Assembly: GCF_007993935.1 (NCBI RefSeq)
Contig: NZ_VITY01000001.1
Coordinates: 310,001 to 374,000 of the forward strand
Reading direction: 5' to 3'
Origin: Bradyrhizobium macuxiense
Lineage (GTDB): Bacteria; Pseudomonadota; Alphaproteobacteria; Rhizobiales; Xanthobacteraceae
DNA: 64,000 nt
Made by a program: the position numbers and the translations under genes. The stretch's first letter is position 1; every line of letters begins with the position of its first letter. The notes beneath the pieces were generated by a model, which saw nothing but the letters and a program-made list of their open reading frames with translations, was not told where the DNA came from and made no database searches. Below, one piece after another: positions 34,823 through 45,353 of this stretch.

Positions 34823-35017
34823 ATGACCATCCAGAGAGCCACTAACATCGCAATATCGACCGTGTCCGCCGTGCCGCTTCGTGGAACGATCGAAATCGAC
34901 TGCGCAGGGACGGTCGCGACGTTCGAGATCGATGAGGAGCTCGCCCATCGCCTGTGCGCCGATCTCGAACGCTTTCTGACTCAGGTCCCGCGCCGGGTTG
35001 GTTCGGCGCGGTTCTGA
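34823..35017 (+). CDS. Small hypothetical protein after pilZ
   Basis: A 64-residue protein with alternating strands (TNIAISTVSAVPLRGTIEIDCAG) and a helix EELAHRLCADLERFLTQVP. GAGGGAAGTTG lies before the ATG. No family recognised. It is the last gene of the DUF2336/PilZ run by position. Confidence 0.55.
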   Translation: MTIQRATNIAISTVSAVPLRGTIEIDCAGTVATFEIDEELAHRLCADLERFLTQVPRRVGSARF

Positions 35018-35047
35018 CACCACCAGGCTCCCGGCTGCCGGCGCCGC

Positions 35048-35923
35048 CTACTCGCGCTTGAAGCGATAGTCGAAGCGGTCGCCATCGGCCTTGATCAGGC
35101 CGACGGTCGGGGCCGGAAAATGGATCGGCAGGATCAGCGTGTCGGTCCCGGCGACGGAGGCAAAGAATTTTCGCCGCGAGACCGCCGATTGCTTCGGATC
35201 CCAATCGGGCTTCGCCGACCACTCCGGCTCGCGGCACTGGATCGCATGGTGCATCAGATCGCCGGCGACCACCGCGCGCTGTCCCTTCGAGAAGATGTTG
35301 ACGCAGCAGTGGCAGGGCGAATGGCCCGGCGTCGGCGTCAGCGTGACGGTGTCGTCGAGCGCATAGTCGTCGTCGACCAGAAGCGCCTGCCCGGCCTCGA
35401 CGATCGGCAGGCAATTGTCGCGAAACACCGTGCCGGGCGGATTGGCGCCTTTGGCACTCTCGGCCTCCCAGGCCGCATATTCGCCCTTGTGGAAGACGTA
35501 TTTCGCGTTCGGGAAGGTCGGCACCCAGCGCCCGTCGCGCAGCGTGGTGTTCCAGCCGGTGTGGTCGATATGCAGATGGGTGCAGAACACGTAGTCGATC
35601 TGCTCAAAGGAGATGCCGAGCGCGAACAGTTCGTTGCGCCAGCGCTCCTTGCCCGGGAAGTCGAACGGCGGCGGGTGGCCCTTGTCCTCGCCGGTGCAGG
35701 TGTCGACCAGGATGGTGTAGCGCGGCGTCCGCACCACGAAGGTCTGATAGGTGATCATCATCATGCCGCGCGCGGCGTCGAAGACCTCGGGCTCCATCGT
35801 CTTGAGGTGATGCTTGAACACGGCATCGTCATAGGCCGGGAAGAAATCCTGCGGCCGCCGCCACGGCCCTTCCCGCTCGATCACCGCGTCGATCGTGATG
35901 TCGCCGATCCTGATCTGTCTCAT
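35048..35923 (-). CDS. MBL-fold metallo-hydrolase
   Basis: A 291-residue metallo-beta-lactamase-fold hydrolase with the zinc motif CTHLHIDHTGW (HxHxDH), GHSPCHCCV, GDLMHHAIQ and a final IHFPAPTVG His. DTCTGEDKGH and the MMMITYQTF region are typical of the lactonase/hydrolase subgroup found in soil alphaproteobacteria; quorum-signal lactonase activity is possible but unproven. ATG 35923 has GGGAG upstream. Downstream lies a small gene on the other strand; upstream a pseudogene. Confidence 0.9.
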   Translation of the reverse strand: MRQIRIGDITIDAVIEREGPWRRPQDFFPAYDDAVFKHHLKTMEPEVFDAARGMMMITYQTFVVRTPRYTILVDTCTGEDKGHPPPFDFPGKERWRNELFALGISFEQIDYVFCTHLHIDHTGWNTTLRDGRWVPTFPNAKYVFHKGEYAAWEAESAKGANPPGTVFRDNCLPIVEAGQALLVDDDYALDDTVTLTPTPGHSPCHCCVNIFSKGQRAVVAGDLMHHAIQCREPEWSAKPDWDPKQSAVSRRKFFASVAGTDTLILPIHFPAPTVGLIKADGDRFDYRFKRE

Positions 35924-36000
35924 GCCGTCTCGCTCCCGCTTTTTTGCTGAAGCGTAACGAGCGGCGCCTGGCCTCACAAGCCGAGCACAGTGCAGCGTGC

Positions 36001-36255
36001 CATGCGGCTTTGCATCGCTGGGAACGCTGATGCCGATATCGTCGAGCTCGAAATCCATCCGACGATCGACGGCGAATTCGCCGTGTTTCACGACTGAACG
36101 GTCGATGGCCGGACCGACGGCCAGGGCGTCACCCGCGAACAGCCGATGGCGCGGTTGAAAATGCTCGACGTCGGCTATGGCTACACGGCCGATGGCGGCA
36201 AGGCGGTATCTGGACCAACGAAATCGGGAGCATCGCCCGCCTCACCGGCCGGTAG
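36001..36255 (+). pseudogene. Glycerophosphodiester phosphodiesterase remnant
   Basis: The frame from about 36001 reads ADADIVELEIHPTIDGEFAVFHD, then an in-frame TGA where the family has Trp, then TVDGRTDGQGVTRE and LKMLDVGYGYTADGGK. These are the metal-binding and turn motifs of GDPD TIM-barrel enzymes. A frame change follows at about 36206, giving GIWTNEIGSIARLTGR and a stop, which matches the end of the barrel. So the N-terminal HRG motif and most of the middle are gone, leaving two fused ends with a nonsense codon. It is clearly non-functional. Confidence 0.82.
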
Positions 36256-36330
36256 ATCCGGCGCCGCCTGTCATCTGGCCGTAATAGAAATCATGCGACT
36301 GAAACGGCCCGCCGCATCGAGGACAGATTC

Positions 36331-36963
36331 ATGACCGAACCGAAGCCGACCCGCCCCAAGCTTGCCGAAACCGTCATCGAGCCGACGGTCAAGCTGCGCG
36401 AGGTCACAGTCGGACGTTGCTGCGAAGTCCTCGGCGACACCGCGATCGAATACACGGAGCTCGGCGACTACTCCTATCTCGGCAGCGGCTGCATCGTCGC
36501 CGACGCCGTGATCGGCCGCTTCTGCGCGATCGCAGCGCAGGTGCGGATCGGCGCGCCGAACCATCCGGTCGAGCGCCCGTCGCAGCATCGTTTCACTTAC
36601 TGCCCCGAATATTACTCGGCCTCCGCCGAGCGCGATCACGGCTTCTTCAGCGATCGGCGCGCGGACCGCGTCGTGATCGGCAACGACGTCTGGATCGGCC
36701 ATGGCGTGATCGTGCTGCCCGGCGTCACCGTCGGAGACGGCGCGGTGCTCGCAGCCGGCGCGGTGGTCTCGCGCGATGTCGCGCCCTACACCATCGTCGG
36801 CGGCGTGCCGGCCCGGCCGATCAAGGAACGATTCAGCCGCAAGATCGCGGCCGAGCTGTCGCAGATCGCCTGGTGGAATTGGCCGGCTGAGACCATCTGG
36901 GAACGCCTGCCGGAGTTTCAGTCCGGCGACGTCGAGGCGTTTTGCGCACGGTGGCGGGCTTGA
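36331..36963 (+). CDS. Hexapeptide acetyltransferase, phosphonate-cluster type
   Basis: A 210-residue left-handed beta-helix transferase. Repeats run through GDYSYLGSGCIVADAVIGRFCAIAAQVRIGA, and from VVIGNDVWIGHGVIVLPGVTVGDGAVLAAGAVVSRDVAPYTIVGGVPA. The insert with NHPVERPSQHRFTYCPEYY carries the catalytic His of xenobiotic acyltransferases. It resembles the family often encoded in phn (C-P lyase) clusters, but no phn gene is nearby. GAGGA precedes the ATG. The neighbouring GDPD remnant and RAYT suggest a rearranged spot. Confidence 0.88.
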   Translation: MTEPKPTRPKLAETVIEPTVKLREVTVGRCCEVLGDTAIEYTELGDYSYLGSGCIVADAVIGRFCAIAAQVRIGAPNHPVERPSQHRFTYCPEYYSASAERDHGFFSDRRADRVVIGNDVWIGHGVIVLPGVTVGDGAVLAAGAVVSRDVAPYTIVGGVPARPIKERFSRKIAAELSQIAWWNWPAETIWERLPEFQSGDVEAFCARWRA

Positions 36964-36985
36964 TCGCGGCTTCTGTTGCAAGTCC

Positions 36986-37017
36986 GTAGCCCGGATGAAG
37001 CGAAGCGAAATCCGGGG
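36986..37017 (+). repeat. REP arm left of RAYT gene
   Basis: GTAGCCCGGATGAAGCGAAG, CGAAATCCGGGG. It forms a hairpin on its own (CCCGGAT ... ATCCGGG) and is the inverted partner of 37520-37550. It lies 12 bp before the transposase ATG. Confidence 0.85.
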
Positions 37018-37029
37018 TATGCTGTCCGC

Positions 37030-37519
37030 ATGGTGCGATATCGACGCAACTTCATGCCCGGCGGCACGTTCTTCTTCACGCTTACGTTGGAAGATCGGAC
37101 ATCGTCTCTACTGGTTGAGCACATCGGACTGCTGCGTGCAGCGTTTCGCGCAACGCGCGCCAAGAAGCCCTTCACCGTTGACGCCATCGTTATCTTGCCT
37201 GACCACCTGCATACGGTGATGACTCTACCGTCCGGCGACGCCGACTTTTCGGATCGATGGCGGCAGATCAAGAGTCACTTCACGCGCGCCGTTGTTGCCA
37301 CCGGCGCGCCGCTGTCAGCGAACGACCGCGGGGAATACCCGCTCTGGCAGAGACGATTTTGGGAACACACCATCCGCAACGAACGCGACCTTGAGCGTTG
37401 CGTCGACTACATCCATTACAATCCGGCCAAACCGATACATCCGGGAGGGAATATTGCCGGCTGATTGGGGCGGCAGCGGAGCTACGGGCAACGACGACTT
37501 TGGCGAGCGGAAGGACTGA
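37030..37519 (+). pseudogene. Decayed REP-associated tyrosine transposase (RAYT)
   Basis: The first 145 codons encode a Y1/RAYT transposase: YRRNFMPGGTFFFTLTLEDR, the metal-binding HLH in LPDHLHTVMTLPSGDADF, WQRRFWEHTIRNERDLERCVDYIHYNPAKP with the probable nucleophile Tyr. After NPAKP the frame shifts: RYIREGILPADWGG and DDFGERKD, the normal C-terminus of such proteins, follow in another frame to a TGA at 37517-37519. A segment of roughly 15-20 residues (the usual DWPYSSFH region) is missing. The gene would normally cut single-stranded REP DNA. Both flanking REP arms are kept. Confidence 0.88.
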
Positions 37520-37550
37520 CCCGGATTTCGCTTCGCTTCATCCGGGCTAC
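37520..37550 (-). repeat. REP arm right of RAYT gene
   Basis: CCCGGATTTCGCTTCGCTTC, ATCCGGGCTAC, the reverse complement of 36986-37017 apart from minor changes. It starts directly after the transposase's original stop codon. Confidence 0.85.
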
Positions 37551-37576
37551 GAGGTGGGCGGGGGTTGTCGCGAACG

Positions 37577-39199
<1,623 letters not shown>

Positions 39200-39359
39200 T
39201 CGAATACTGGGGAACAGAGGGTTTGCGGCCTCTTATTCGATCTGGGACGTGGGTGGAAGCCCATTCCGCAGGTTTCGCGCCGTGCTCCCATGCATGCCAC
39301 GGTCGTTGCCAATCGAATATGGCATGAAATAGTTCGGCGAAGCGGTTTTGGGGCGTCAC

Positions 39360-39803
39360 ATGCAAATCTGGTTTCTCTACCTCCTCGCGCTCGGCGCCGG
39401 CATCAGCGTCGCCACCCAGCAGGTCCTGAACGGCAATTTGCGGTCAGCTCTCAACTCGCCCGCCTGGGCCGGCCTCGTCAGCTATCTCGGCGGGCTCGTG
39501 ACGATGGCGGTCGTGCTGGTCGCGACGCGGGAGCCGGTGCCGTCCTGGAAGCTGGTGACGACCGTGCCGTGGTGGGCCTGGAGCGGCGGCATTCTCGGCG
39601 GCGTGTTCATCCTGCTGATGATCCTGCTGCTGCCGTCGCTCGGTGCCGCGACCCTGCTGGCGCTGGTGGTCGCAGGTCAGATGATCGCGGGCATCGCGAT
39701 GGACCATTTTGGCCTGTTCGGGCTGGCGCAGCATCCCGTGTCGATTTCACGACTGGCCGGGATCGCGCTGATCATCGGCGGCGTGCTCCTGATCAAGGAT
39801 TGA
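39360..39803 (+). CDS. DMT-superfamily membrane protein (YdcZ type)
   Basis: A 147-residue protein with five hydrophobic segments, matching the DUF606/YdcZ group of small drug/metabolite transporters: LLALGAGISVATQQVLNGNLRSAL, GLVSYLGGLVTMAVVL, WWAWSGGILGGVFILLMILLLP, LGAATLLALVVAGQMIAGIAMDHFGLFG, and a closing GIALIIGGVLLI. These often occur in pairs in one genome. ATG 39360 was chosen over the TTG at 39348. It stands alone, divergent from ABC-F. Confidence 0.88.
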   Translation: MQIWFLYLLALGAGISVATQQVLNGNLRSALNSPAWAGLVSYLGGLVTMAVVLVATREPVPSWKLVTTVPWWAWSGGILGGVFILLMILLLPSLGAATLLALVVAGQMIAGIAMDHFGLFGLAQHPVSISRLAGIALIIGGVLLIKD

Positions 39804-39818
39804 GGAAGCTTTCCAGGT

Positions 39819-40523
39819 CTACGACCGGCGCATCAAGCGCAATTCGGCCGACAGGCGAAGGCTGCGCTTGCCGGCCAGCGCGATGCCTTCGAGCTCGGCG
39901 CCGTCCTCGCGGCACGAGCCGGCGAAACCGATGCCGACCTCGTAACCGCCGAACACCGGATACTCGCCCTTCGCCGGCGTGTGCTCCTGGTTGACGATCT
40001 CGCCCCGCCAGCGGCCATCCGCTGACGAATACGAGCCCAGATAATAGAAGAACGCGTCGCCGCCGAGGATGCGGCCGTCCATCAGCAGCATCACCCCGGT
40101 GAGGCCGGCATCGACACCGTCGAGCGCGCGGAGCTGGATCGCATAAAGCCCGTTGGCGATGCCGCCTGGCCCGACCTCCCCGCGCGGCGGCAAGGCCTCG
40201 TCGTCAAGCGGCGCCAAATTCGCCCAGAACACGCCGTCAGGCATGGCGTCCGCCTTACCCTCGAGCAGAATGGTCGAGCCCTCGGTTCGGCCGCGCACCT
40301 TGATGACGGCGACGTCGGCGCCCATCAGCGGCTTGAAGTTGGGATCGTCGTTGTGACGCTCGGTGATCACGTCGGCGATGATCTCGCCATTCCTCACCTG
40401 ATACGTCCCGAGATGAGCGAAGGCCGAATTGCCACCCATCATCTTGCCGTCGTGCAGGCACATGATGCTGCGGCCGAATGCGCCGTTGATGCCGTACTCG
40501 ACCTTGTAAAGTCCGTTGAGCAC
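39819..40523 (-). CDS. GrlR-like double-domain protein A
   Basis: A 234-residue protein of two tandem GrlR-like beta-domains. The first begins NGLYKVEYGINGAFGRSIM and contains the GGNSAFAHLGTY turn; the second begins NGLYAIQLRALDGVDAGLTG and contains GGDAFFYYLGSYSSADGRW, NQEHTPAKGEYPVFGG. GrlR in enteric pathogens binds and silences the activator GrlA; no GrlA-like gene is nearby. The start appears to be GTG 40523, as no ATG fits. Two relatives lie at 47805 (same layout and exactly the same length) and 53579 (single domain). The DNA upstream is AT-rich. Confidence 0.8.
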   Translation of the reverse strand: MLNGLYKVEYGINGAFGRSIMCLHDGKMMGGNSAFAHLGTYQVRNGEIIADVITERHNDDPNFKPLMGADVAVIKVRGRTEGSTILLEGKADAMPDGVFWANLAPLDDEALPPRGEVGPGGIANGLYAIQLRALDGVDAGLTGVMLLMDGRILGGDAFFYYLGSYSSADGRWRGEIVNQEHTPAKGEYPVFGGYEVGIGFAGSCREDGAELEGIALAGKRSLRLSAELRLMRRS

Positions 40524-40812
40524 GTAAAATATCCAATAAATAAAATTGATTCTGTTCGCCACATAGCACCGGGCCGAAAACCGCACCATTGGGTGTTTTG
40601 GCGCAGGCAGGCCCGGCAATGTCCGGGTGTGGACACCGGCCGATTCGTCGCATAGCTGTAGGCATCCGCCCGCGTCGTGTTGCGTCGCGCGGGATCTACA
40701 CTCCCTGTTCACTACTCTCCAGTTCATTGCGTCCAAGCATTTGCGCATTCCGCTAATGGTCGCGCGGCCACATCCGGCCGCGACGTTGGCGCGAGGCTTC
40801 GAGGAGCATCAC

Positions 40813-41904
40813 ATGATCAATCGATTTCGCCTGGCCGCCGCGCTGGCGTTGCTGCTCGGCAGCGGAAGCGCTGCGCTGGCCCAGTCGCTGCCCGACTACA
40901 TGGCACCGATCTCGGGCAAGACGACGTCCACGCCGGCGGAAATCGCGACCAAGGACGTGCTCGCACTCAACACCGGCATGTTCGAGCTCTATGGCGATGC
41001 GGCACGGATCTTCCAGAAGAACGTGCTCGAGAAGCACCCGGTGATCCTCGGCCTGTTCTCCGGCGCCGGCGGCCGCCTGATCCTGTACCGGCCGGGCAAG
41101 CCGCCGACCGAGGCGCCGCAGGTGCCGGTCGTCTATCAACTGCTCAAGTCGGTCGGCCACAGCACGATGGCGCTGGCCGAGGTGGTCGGCCCCTATGTCG
41201 ACAATCCCGACGACAAATCGTGGCGCGGGTCGATGCAGGCCTATCGCAGCCGGATGCAGTCGGCGCTCGACGGGCTCGATGCGACGGCGATGCAGGCCGA
41301 CTGGCGCGACAACAACCGCGCCATCCTCACCAACAACATCGCCTTCATGGACGAATGCCTCGCCGCCGGCGCCATCCCGTTCGCGAAACTGGAGGCATTC
41401 GGCAAGAAGCAGGCGCCGCTGCTCGCCAGGAACGTCGCCTGGGCCGCGCAGACCCAGGTCGCGCACTGGATGACCGTCATGGCCGACTGGAAGGCGCAGC
41501 TCGGCTCCGATTGGGACAAGACCTACGGCGCGAGCAACACGATCTATGTGGCGCGGCAGAACAACGTGATCTTCAGCGTGCTGGCACAGTTCTTCGGTCC
41601 TGACGCCATCAACAGCCGCCTGATGCTGATCGAGACCATCTCCTTCACCACGACGCCGTCGGACATGCTGGAGTCGCTGACCCGGATCATCGCCGATCGC
41701 TCGGTCGGCGCGCTGTTCTTCGGCAGCTACCATTTGATGGACTATGAACTGATGGGGGGCGACGCGCGCGAGGCGATCATCGCCGAGACGAAGAAGCGCG
41801 GCATGACGCCGTTCCTGCCGCCGCTGGTGCCGTTCGGTTCCAAGCAATGGCCGACCCTGATCACGCCGGGTCCGGGACCGGCCACCATCGCCGACCTCAA
41901 GTGA
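40813..41904 (+). CDS. Exported protein of unknown function
   Basis: A 363-residue protein with a signal peptide (about 1-23, ALAQ) and a mostly helical mature domain. Blocks such as GLFSGAGGRLILYRPGKPP, WRDNNRAILTNNIAFMDECLAAG and FFGSYHLMDYELMGGDA look like conserved protein but fit no family I know. GAGGAG lies before the ATG. It precedes the molybdenum hydroxylase genes by 127 bp on the same strand, with an inverted repeat between, so it may or may not be part of the system. Confidence 0.75.
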   Translation: MINRFRLAAALALLLGSGSAALAQSLPDYMAPISGKTTSTPAEIATKDVLALNTGMFELYGDAARIFQKNVLEKHPVILGLFSGAGGRLILYRPGKPPTEAPQVPVVYQLLKSVGHSTMALAEVVGPYVDNPDDKSWRGSMQAYRSRMQSALDGLDATAMQADWRDNNRAILTNNIAFMDECLAAGAIPFAKLEAFGKKQAPLLARNVAWAAQTQVAHWMTVMADWKAQLGSDWDKTYGASNTIYVARQNNVIFSVLAQFFGPDAINSRLMLIETISFTTTPSDMLESLTRIIADRSVGALFFGSYHLMDYELMGGDAREAIIAETKKRGMTPFLPPLVPFGSKQWPTLITPGPGPATIADLK

Positions 41905-41935
41905 GGCCAAAGCTACGAGTGAGAAGGCTACGACC

Positions 41936-41973
41936 TATTGCGGCATTGCCGTTGCGCTCGCTTTGCCGCAATA
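41936..41973 (+). promoter_or_regulatory. 10-bp inverted repeat before Mo-hydroxylase gene
   Basis: TATTGCGGCA and TGCCGCAATA, perfectly complementary, separated by 18 bases. No U-run follows, so a simple rho-independent terminator is unlikely. It could be an attenuator, an operator or an mRNA processing site between the two genes. Confidence 0.45.
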
Positions 41974-42031
41974 CTTGCACGTGCATTGCACCAGCTGTTA
42001 AACCCCGGCGCGATATGCCGTCGAGGTATCG

Positions 42032-44821
42032 ATGAAAGATCAGACCATGCGGCCTTCGCGACGTGAATTCGTGAAGTGGTTGTCGGCAGGCGGCATCTCG
42101 GTCAGCCTGTCGCATCTGGCGCTGGCGAAGGAGCCGGCTTTCGCCAGTCGCGAGACGCTTCCCGGGCGCGGCCATTTCAATCCGGCGGCCATGGGCGCCG
42201 GCCGCGTCGACGGCGTGGCCAAGGTCACCGGCGCAAAGCTCTACGCCTCCGACTTTCGTGCGGCCGACATGCCGGGCTGGCCCGCGACCACCTCGCACGC
42301 GATCCTGGTCCGCGCCAATGACGCCACGCATGTCTATGCCGGCATGGACCTCGCCCGCCTCGACGGCGCGGCGAAGCCCTCGGTCGTCGTGACCGCGGCC
42401 GACCTCGACCGGATCGGCACAAGGGTGCCGGAGTTCTACACCGGGGACCTGTTCTGTCCGGTCGGCAAGACACCGCTCTATCTCGGACAGCCGGTCGCGC
42501 TGTTGATCTTCGAGCAGTTCGACGCCTACGACCGTGCGCGCCTCGCGCTGCGCGATGTCGGCTTCGTCAAGTTCGGCGACGAGACCGGGCCGGTGATCTT
42601 GCCGGAGTTCGGCGCGTACCGCTTCACGCGCGTGGCCGGGGCGACGCCCGATGCGCCCGACGTCTATTCGCCGATCCAGGCCGGCTGGGTTTCGCCGAGC
42701 CGGGTCCAGAACGCGGCGCTGCCGGTCTGGCTGCCGCTCGCCAAGGAGACCAAGGCCGACTACGCCAAGGCCGCAATCCATGGCGAAGCGATCCGCGCCC
42801 AGCTTGCCAAGGACGATCCGTCGCAGCTAGTGCTCGACCGCGAGTTCGAGACCCAGTCGGTCGATCCGATGTTCCTCGAGCCGGAAAGCGGTCTCGCCTG
42901 GTACAGCGACAACAGTGGCAATCTCGAACTGGTGCTCGGCGTGCAGTCGCCCTATGAGGCGACCGAGTCGATCGCTTTCATGCTCGGCAAGGCTCGGCCC
43001 CCGTTCCGCCCCTCGCACATCAACGCACAGTTCGCCCATATCGGCGGCGGCTTCGGCGGCCGCGACCACACTCCGTTCGTGCTCTACGTGGCGCTGGCGG
43101 CGATGTTCTTCCCGGGACGGCCGGTGCGGCTGGCGCACGACCGCTACCAGCAATTCCAGGGCGGCATCAAACGTCACCCGATCAAGATGCGCTCCCGGAT
43201 CGGGATCGATCGCGCCAGTGGCAAGATCACGGCATTCGCCGCCGATCATGTGCTCGACGGCGGCGGGCTCGCCAACTTCTCCGCCAATGTCGCTACCGTC
43301 GCTGCGACCGCCGCGATCGGGATCTACGACGTCCCGAAGGTCGACGTCACCACCGTGGCGGTGCATTCGCGCGGCGTCACCGCCGGCTCGATGCGCGGTT
43401 ACGGCACGCTGCAGACCATGACCGCGCTGGAAGTCTTGATCGATGAGGCGGCGAGCGAGCTCAAGGTCGATCCGATCGCGTTCCGCCGCAACAATGCGCT
43501 GAAGCAGAACGGCCGGACCATGACCGGCAATCCCTACATCGTCTCGGTGCGCACGCCTGAGATCCTCGACAAGCTCGAGAAACATCCGATCTGGCAGCGG
43601 CGCGCCGCGTTCAAGCAACAAGCGCCGGAGGGACGGCTGGTCGGCACCGGAGTGGCCTGCGTCACCAAGGATTACGGCGCCGGCGCGGATTGCTCGCTCG
43701 GCCGGGTCGAGATCGATCAGGAGGGACGGATCGCGATTCATTGCGATCACGTCGAGATGGGCAATGGCGTCGGCACCGCGCTCGCCAACCGGGTCGCGGG
43801 CCATCTCGGCACTGTGGCCGATGAGGTCGCGGTCTCCCGGGTCGACAGCTATGACGCGCTCGGACTCGTCACCTCCGGCGATCCCTACACGATGGATCAG
43901 AAGACGCAGGATCTCGCCGAGAAGAACCCGCGCTGGGTGCCGGCGATCAGCTCGGCAACGAGCGCGTCGATCGGCGCCCATGTCGGCACGCATTCGGCGG
44001 CCGAGGCGGCGCGCGTCATCTTCCGTTTCGGCCTGTGGCCGGCCGCGCTCGAGCTCTGGCATATCGCGAAGACCGATCCCCGCGCCCGGCAGTGGGACAA
44101 AGCACGCTGGCAGGACGGCCAGCTCGTGCTCGACGACCTCGCGCCGCTGCCGTTGCCGAAGCTTGCGGCGACCGCGCATGCGCGCGGCTTCGTCACCGGC
44201 GCGGTCGCGCACAGCTTCTCGCGCTGGGCCTGGTCGCGTGCGCGCTTCCCCCTGCACGGCGAGCAGTACCGCGCTGAGATCGATGCGCTGGCGATCCGCC
44301 GTGGCCGCGGCAGGTTCGAGCGGATCGATCGCGTCAGCGTCAAGTTTCCGCCGACTGACAACAACCGGATCGGCACCGCCTACACCTCGATGTGCGGCAC
44401 GCTGGTGCGCGTCGAGATCGAGCGTGCGACCGGCATCCTGCGCATCGCCAAGGCCTACAGCGTGTTCGAATGCGGCCAGGCGCTGGTGCCCGAGGTGGTG
44501 CTCGGCCAATCGCATGGCGGTTTCGCCATGGGCGTCGGCTACGCGCTGCTGGAAACCCTGCCGCCATTCGAAGGCGGGCCCGGCAACGGGCAGTGGAATC
44601 TCGGCCAGTACCTGATTGCGCGCGGCTCCGATCTGCCGCTGCACGACCTCGAGATCGAGATGCTGCCGCCGCTGACACCGGACGAGCCGCCCAAGGGCAT
44701 GGCCGAGGTGGTGATGATCCCGATCGTGCCGGCGCTGCTCAACGCCATCAACGATGCCACCGGCCACCGCTTCCGGTCATTGCCGGTGACAACGAGCCTG
44801 CTCAGGGGAGCGCTTGCGTGA
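42032..44821 (+). CDS. Tat-exported molybdenum hydroxylase, Mo-cofactor subunit
   Basis: A 929-residue xanthine dehydrogenase/aldehyde oxidase family large subunit. A twin-arginine signal PSRREFVKWLS starts at about residue 8, so it works outside the cytoplasm. The hammerhead domain runs to about 190; GGGFGGRDH, SRGVTAGSMRGYG, VEMGNGVGTALANRV and the C-terminal GMAEVVMIPIVPALLNAINDATG bind the pyranopterin, with the Glu in GMAE at the catalytic position. Substrates of such enzymes are aldehydes and N-heterocycles (isoquinoline type). The overlap GTGA couples it to the iron-sulfur subunit. No FAD subunit is present. Confidence 0.9.
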   Translation: MKDQTMRPSRREFVKWLSAGGISVSLSHLALAKEPAFASRETLPGRGHFNPAAMGAGRVDGVAKVTGAKLYASDFRAADMPGWPATTSHAILVRANDATHVYAGMDLARLDGAAKPSVVVTAADLDRIGTRVPEFYTGDLFCPVGKTPLYLGQPVALLIFEQFDAYDRARLALRDVGFVKFGDETGPVILPEFGAYRFTRVAGATPDAPDVYSPIQAGWVSPSRVQNAALPVWLPLAKETKADYAKAAIHGEAIRAQLAKDDPSQLVLDREFETQSVDPMFLEPESGLAWYSDNSGNLELVLGVQSPYEATESIAFMLGKARPPFRPSHINAQFAHIGGGFGGRDHTPFVLYVALAAMFFPGRPVRLAHDRYQQFQGGIKRHPIKMRSRIGIDRASGKITAFAADHVLDGGGLANFSANVATVAATAAIGIYDVPKVDVTTVAVHSRGVTAGSMRGYGTLQTMTALEVLIDEAASELKVDPIAFRRNNALKQNGRTMTGNPYIVSVRTPEILDKLEKHPIWQRRAAFKQQAPEGRLVGTGVACVTKDYGAGADCSLGRVEIDQEGRIAIHCDHVEMGNGVGTALANRVAGHLGTVADEVAVSRVDSYDALGLVTSGDPYTMDQKTQDLAEKNPRWVPAISSATSASIGAHVGTHSAAEAARVIFRFGLWPAALELWHIAKTDPRARQWDKARWQDGQLVLDDLAPLPLPKLAATAHARGFVTGAVAHSFSRWAWSRARFPLHGEQYRAEIDALAIRRGRGRFERIDRVSVKFPPTDNNRIGTAYTSMCGTLVRVEIERATGILRIAKAYSVFECGQALVPEVVLGQSHGGFAMGVGYALLETLPPFEGGPGNGQWNLGQYLIARGSDLPLHDLEIEMLPPLTPDEPPKGMAEVVMIPIVPALLNAINDATGHRFRSLPVTTSLLRGALA

Positions 44822-45342
44822 CCACGCTCAATCTCACCATCAACGGCCAGAAGCACGGCCCGATCGAGGTCCGCGACGACCTCTCGATGAACGATTTCCT
44901 GCGCGAAATGCTCGGCATGACCGGCACCAAGTTCGGCTGCGGCGCCGCGCAGTGCCTGAGCTGCGCCGTCATCATCGATAATCCCGACGGCACGAGCTAC
45001 ACCACTCCGACCTGCGTGGTGCCGGCGGCGAATTTCGACGGCAAGGCAATCCGCACCGTCGAAGGCCATGCCAAGGACGGCGAGCTCTCGGCGTTGCAGC
45101 GGGCCTTCATCGACCATTTCGCGTTCCAGTGCGGCTACTGCACGGCGGGCTTCCTCAACGAGGGCCAAGTGCTGCTCGAACTCCTCGCAAGAGAGCCAGT
45201 GGCGCGGGACCAGCTCGAGACCGTCATCGCGGACGCGCTCGACGGCCATCTGTGCCGCTGCACCGGCTACATCAAATATCACCAGGCGGTGCGCGACGTG
45301 ATCCTCGCCGATTCCAAGCGCTATCTGACCGCCAACAAGTGA
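44818..45342 (+). CDS. 2Fe-2S subunit of the molybdenum hydroxylase
   Basis: A 174-residue CoxS/IorA-type protein. The plant-type ferredoxin cluster uses C41, C46, C49 (CGAAQCLSC) and C66; the second cluster uses C105 and C108 (CGYC) with C146 and C148 (CRCTGY). Start is GTG 44818, overlapping the previous stop, with GGGGAG upstream. It has no signal of its own, so it is expected to travel in complex with the Tat-tagged large subunit. Confidence 0.94.
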   Translation: MTTLNLTINGQKHGPIEVRDDLSMNDFLREMLGMTGTKFGCGAAQCLSCAVIIDNPDGTSYTTPTCVVPAANFDGKAIRTVEGHAKDGELSALQRAFIDHFAFQCGYCTAGFLNEGQVLLELLAREPVARDQLETVIADALDGHLCRCTGYIKYHQAVRDVILADSKRYLTANK

Positions 45343-45353
45343 GCCCGCGCGCG

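Noticed and set aside
42827..44767. Long minus-strand open frame of 646 codons opposite the Mo-hydroxylase gene
   Set aside because: It is antisense to a well-conserved gene, has the Arg/Asp/Gly-rich composition of mirror frames in high-GC DNA, and no domain.
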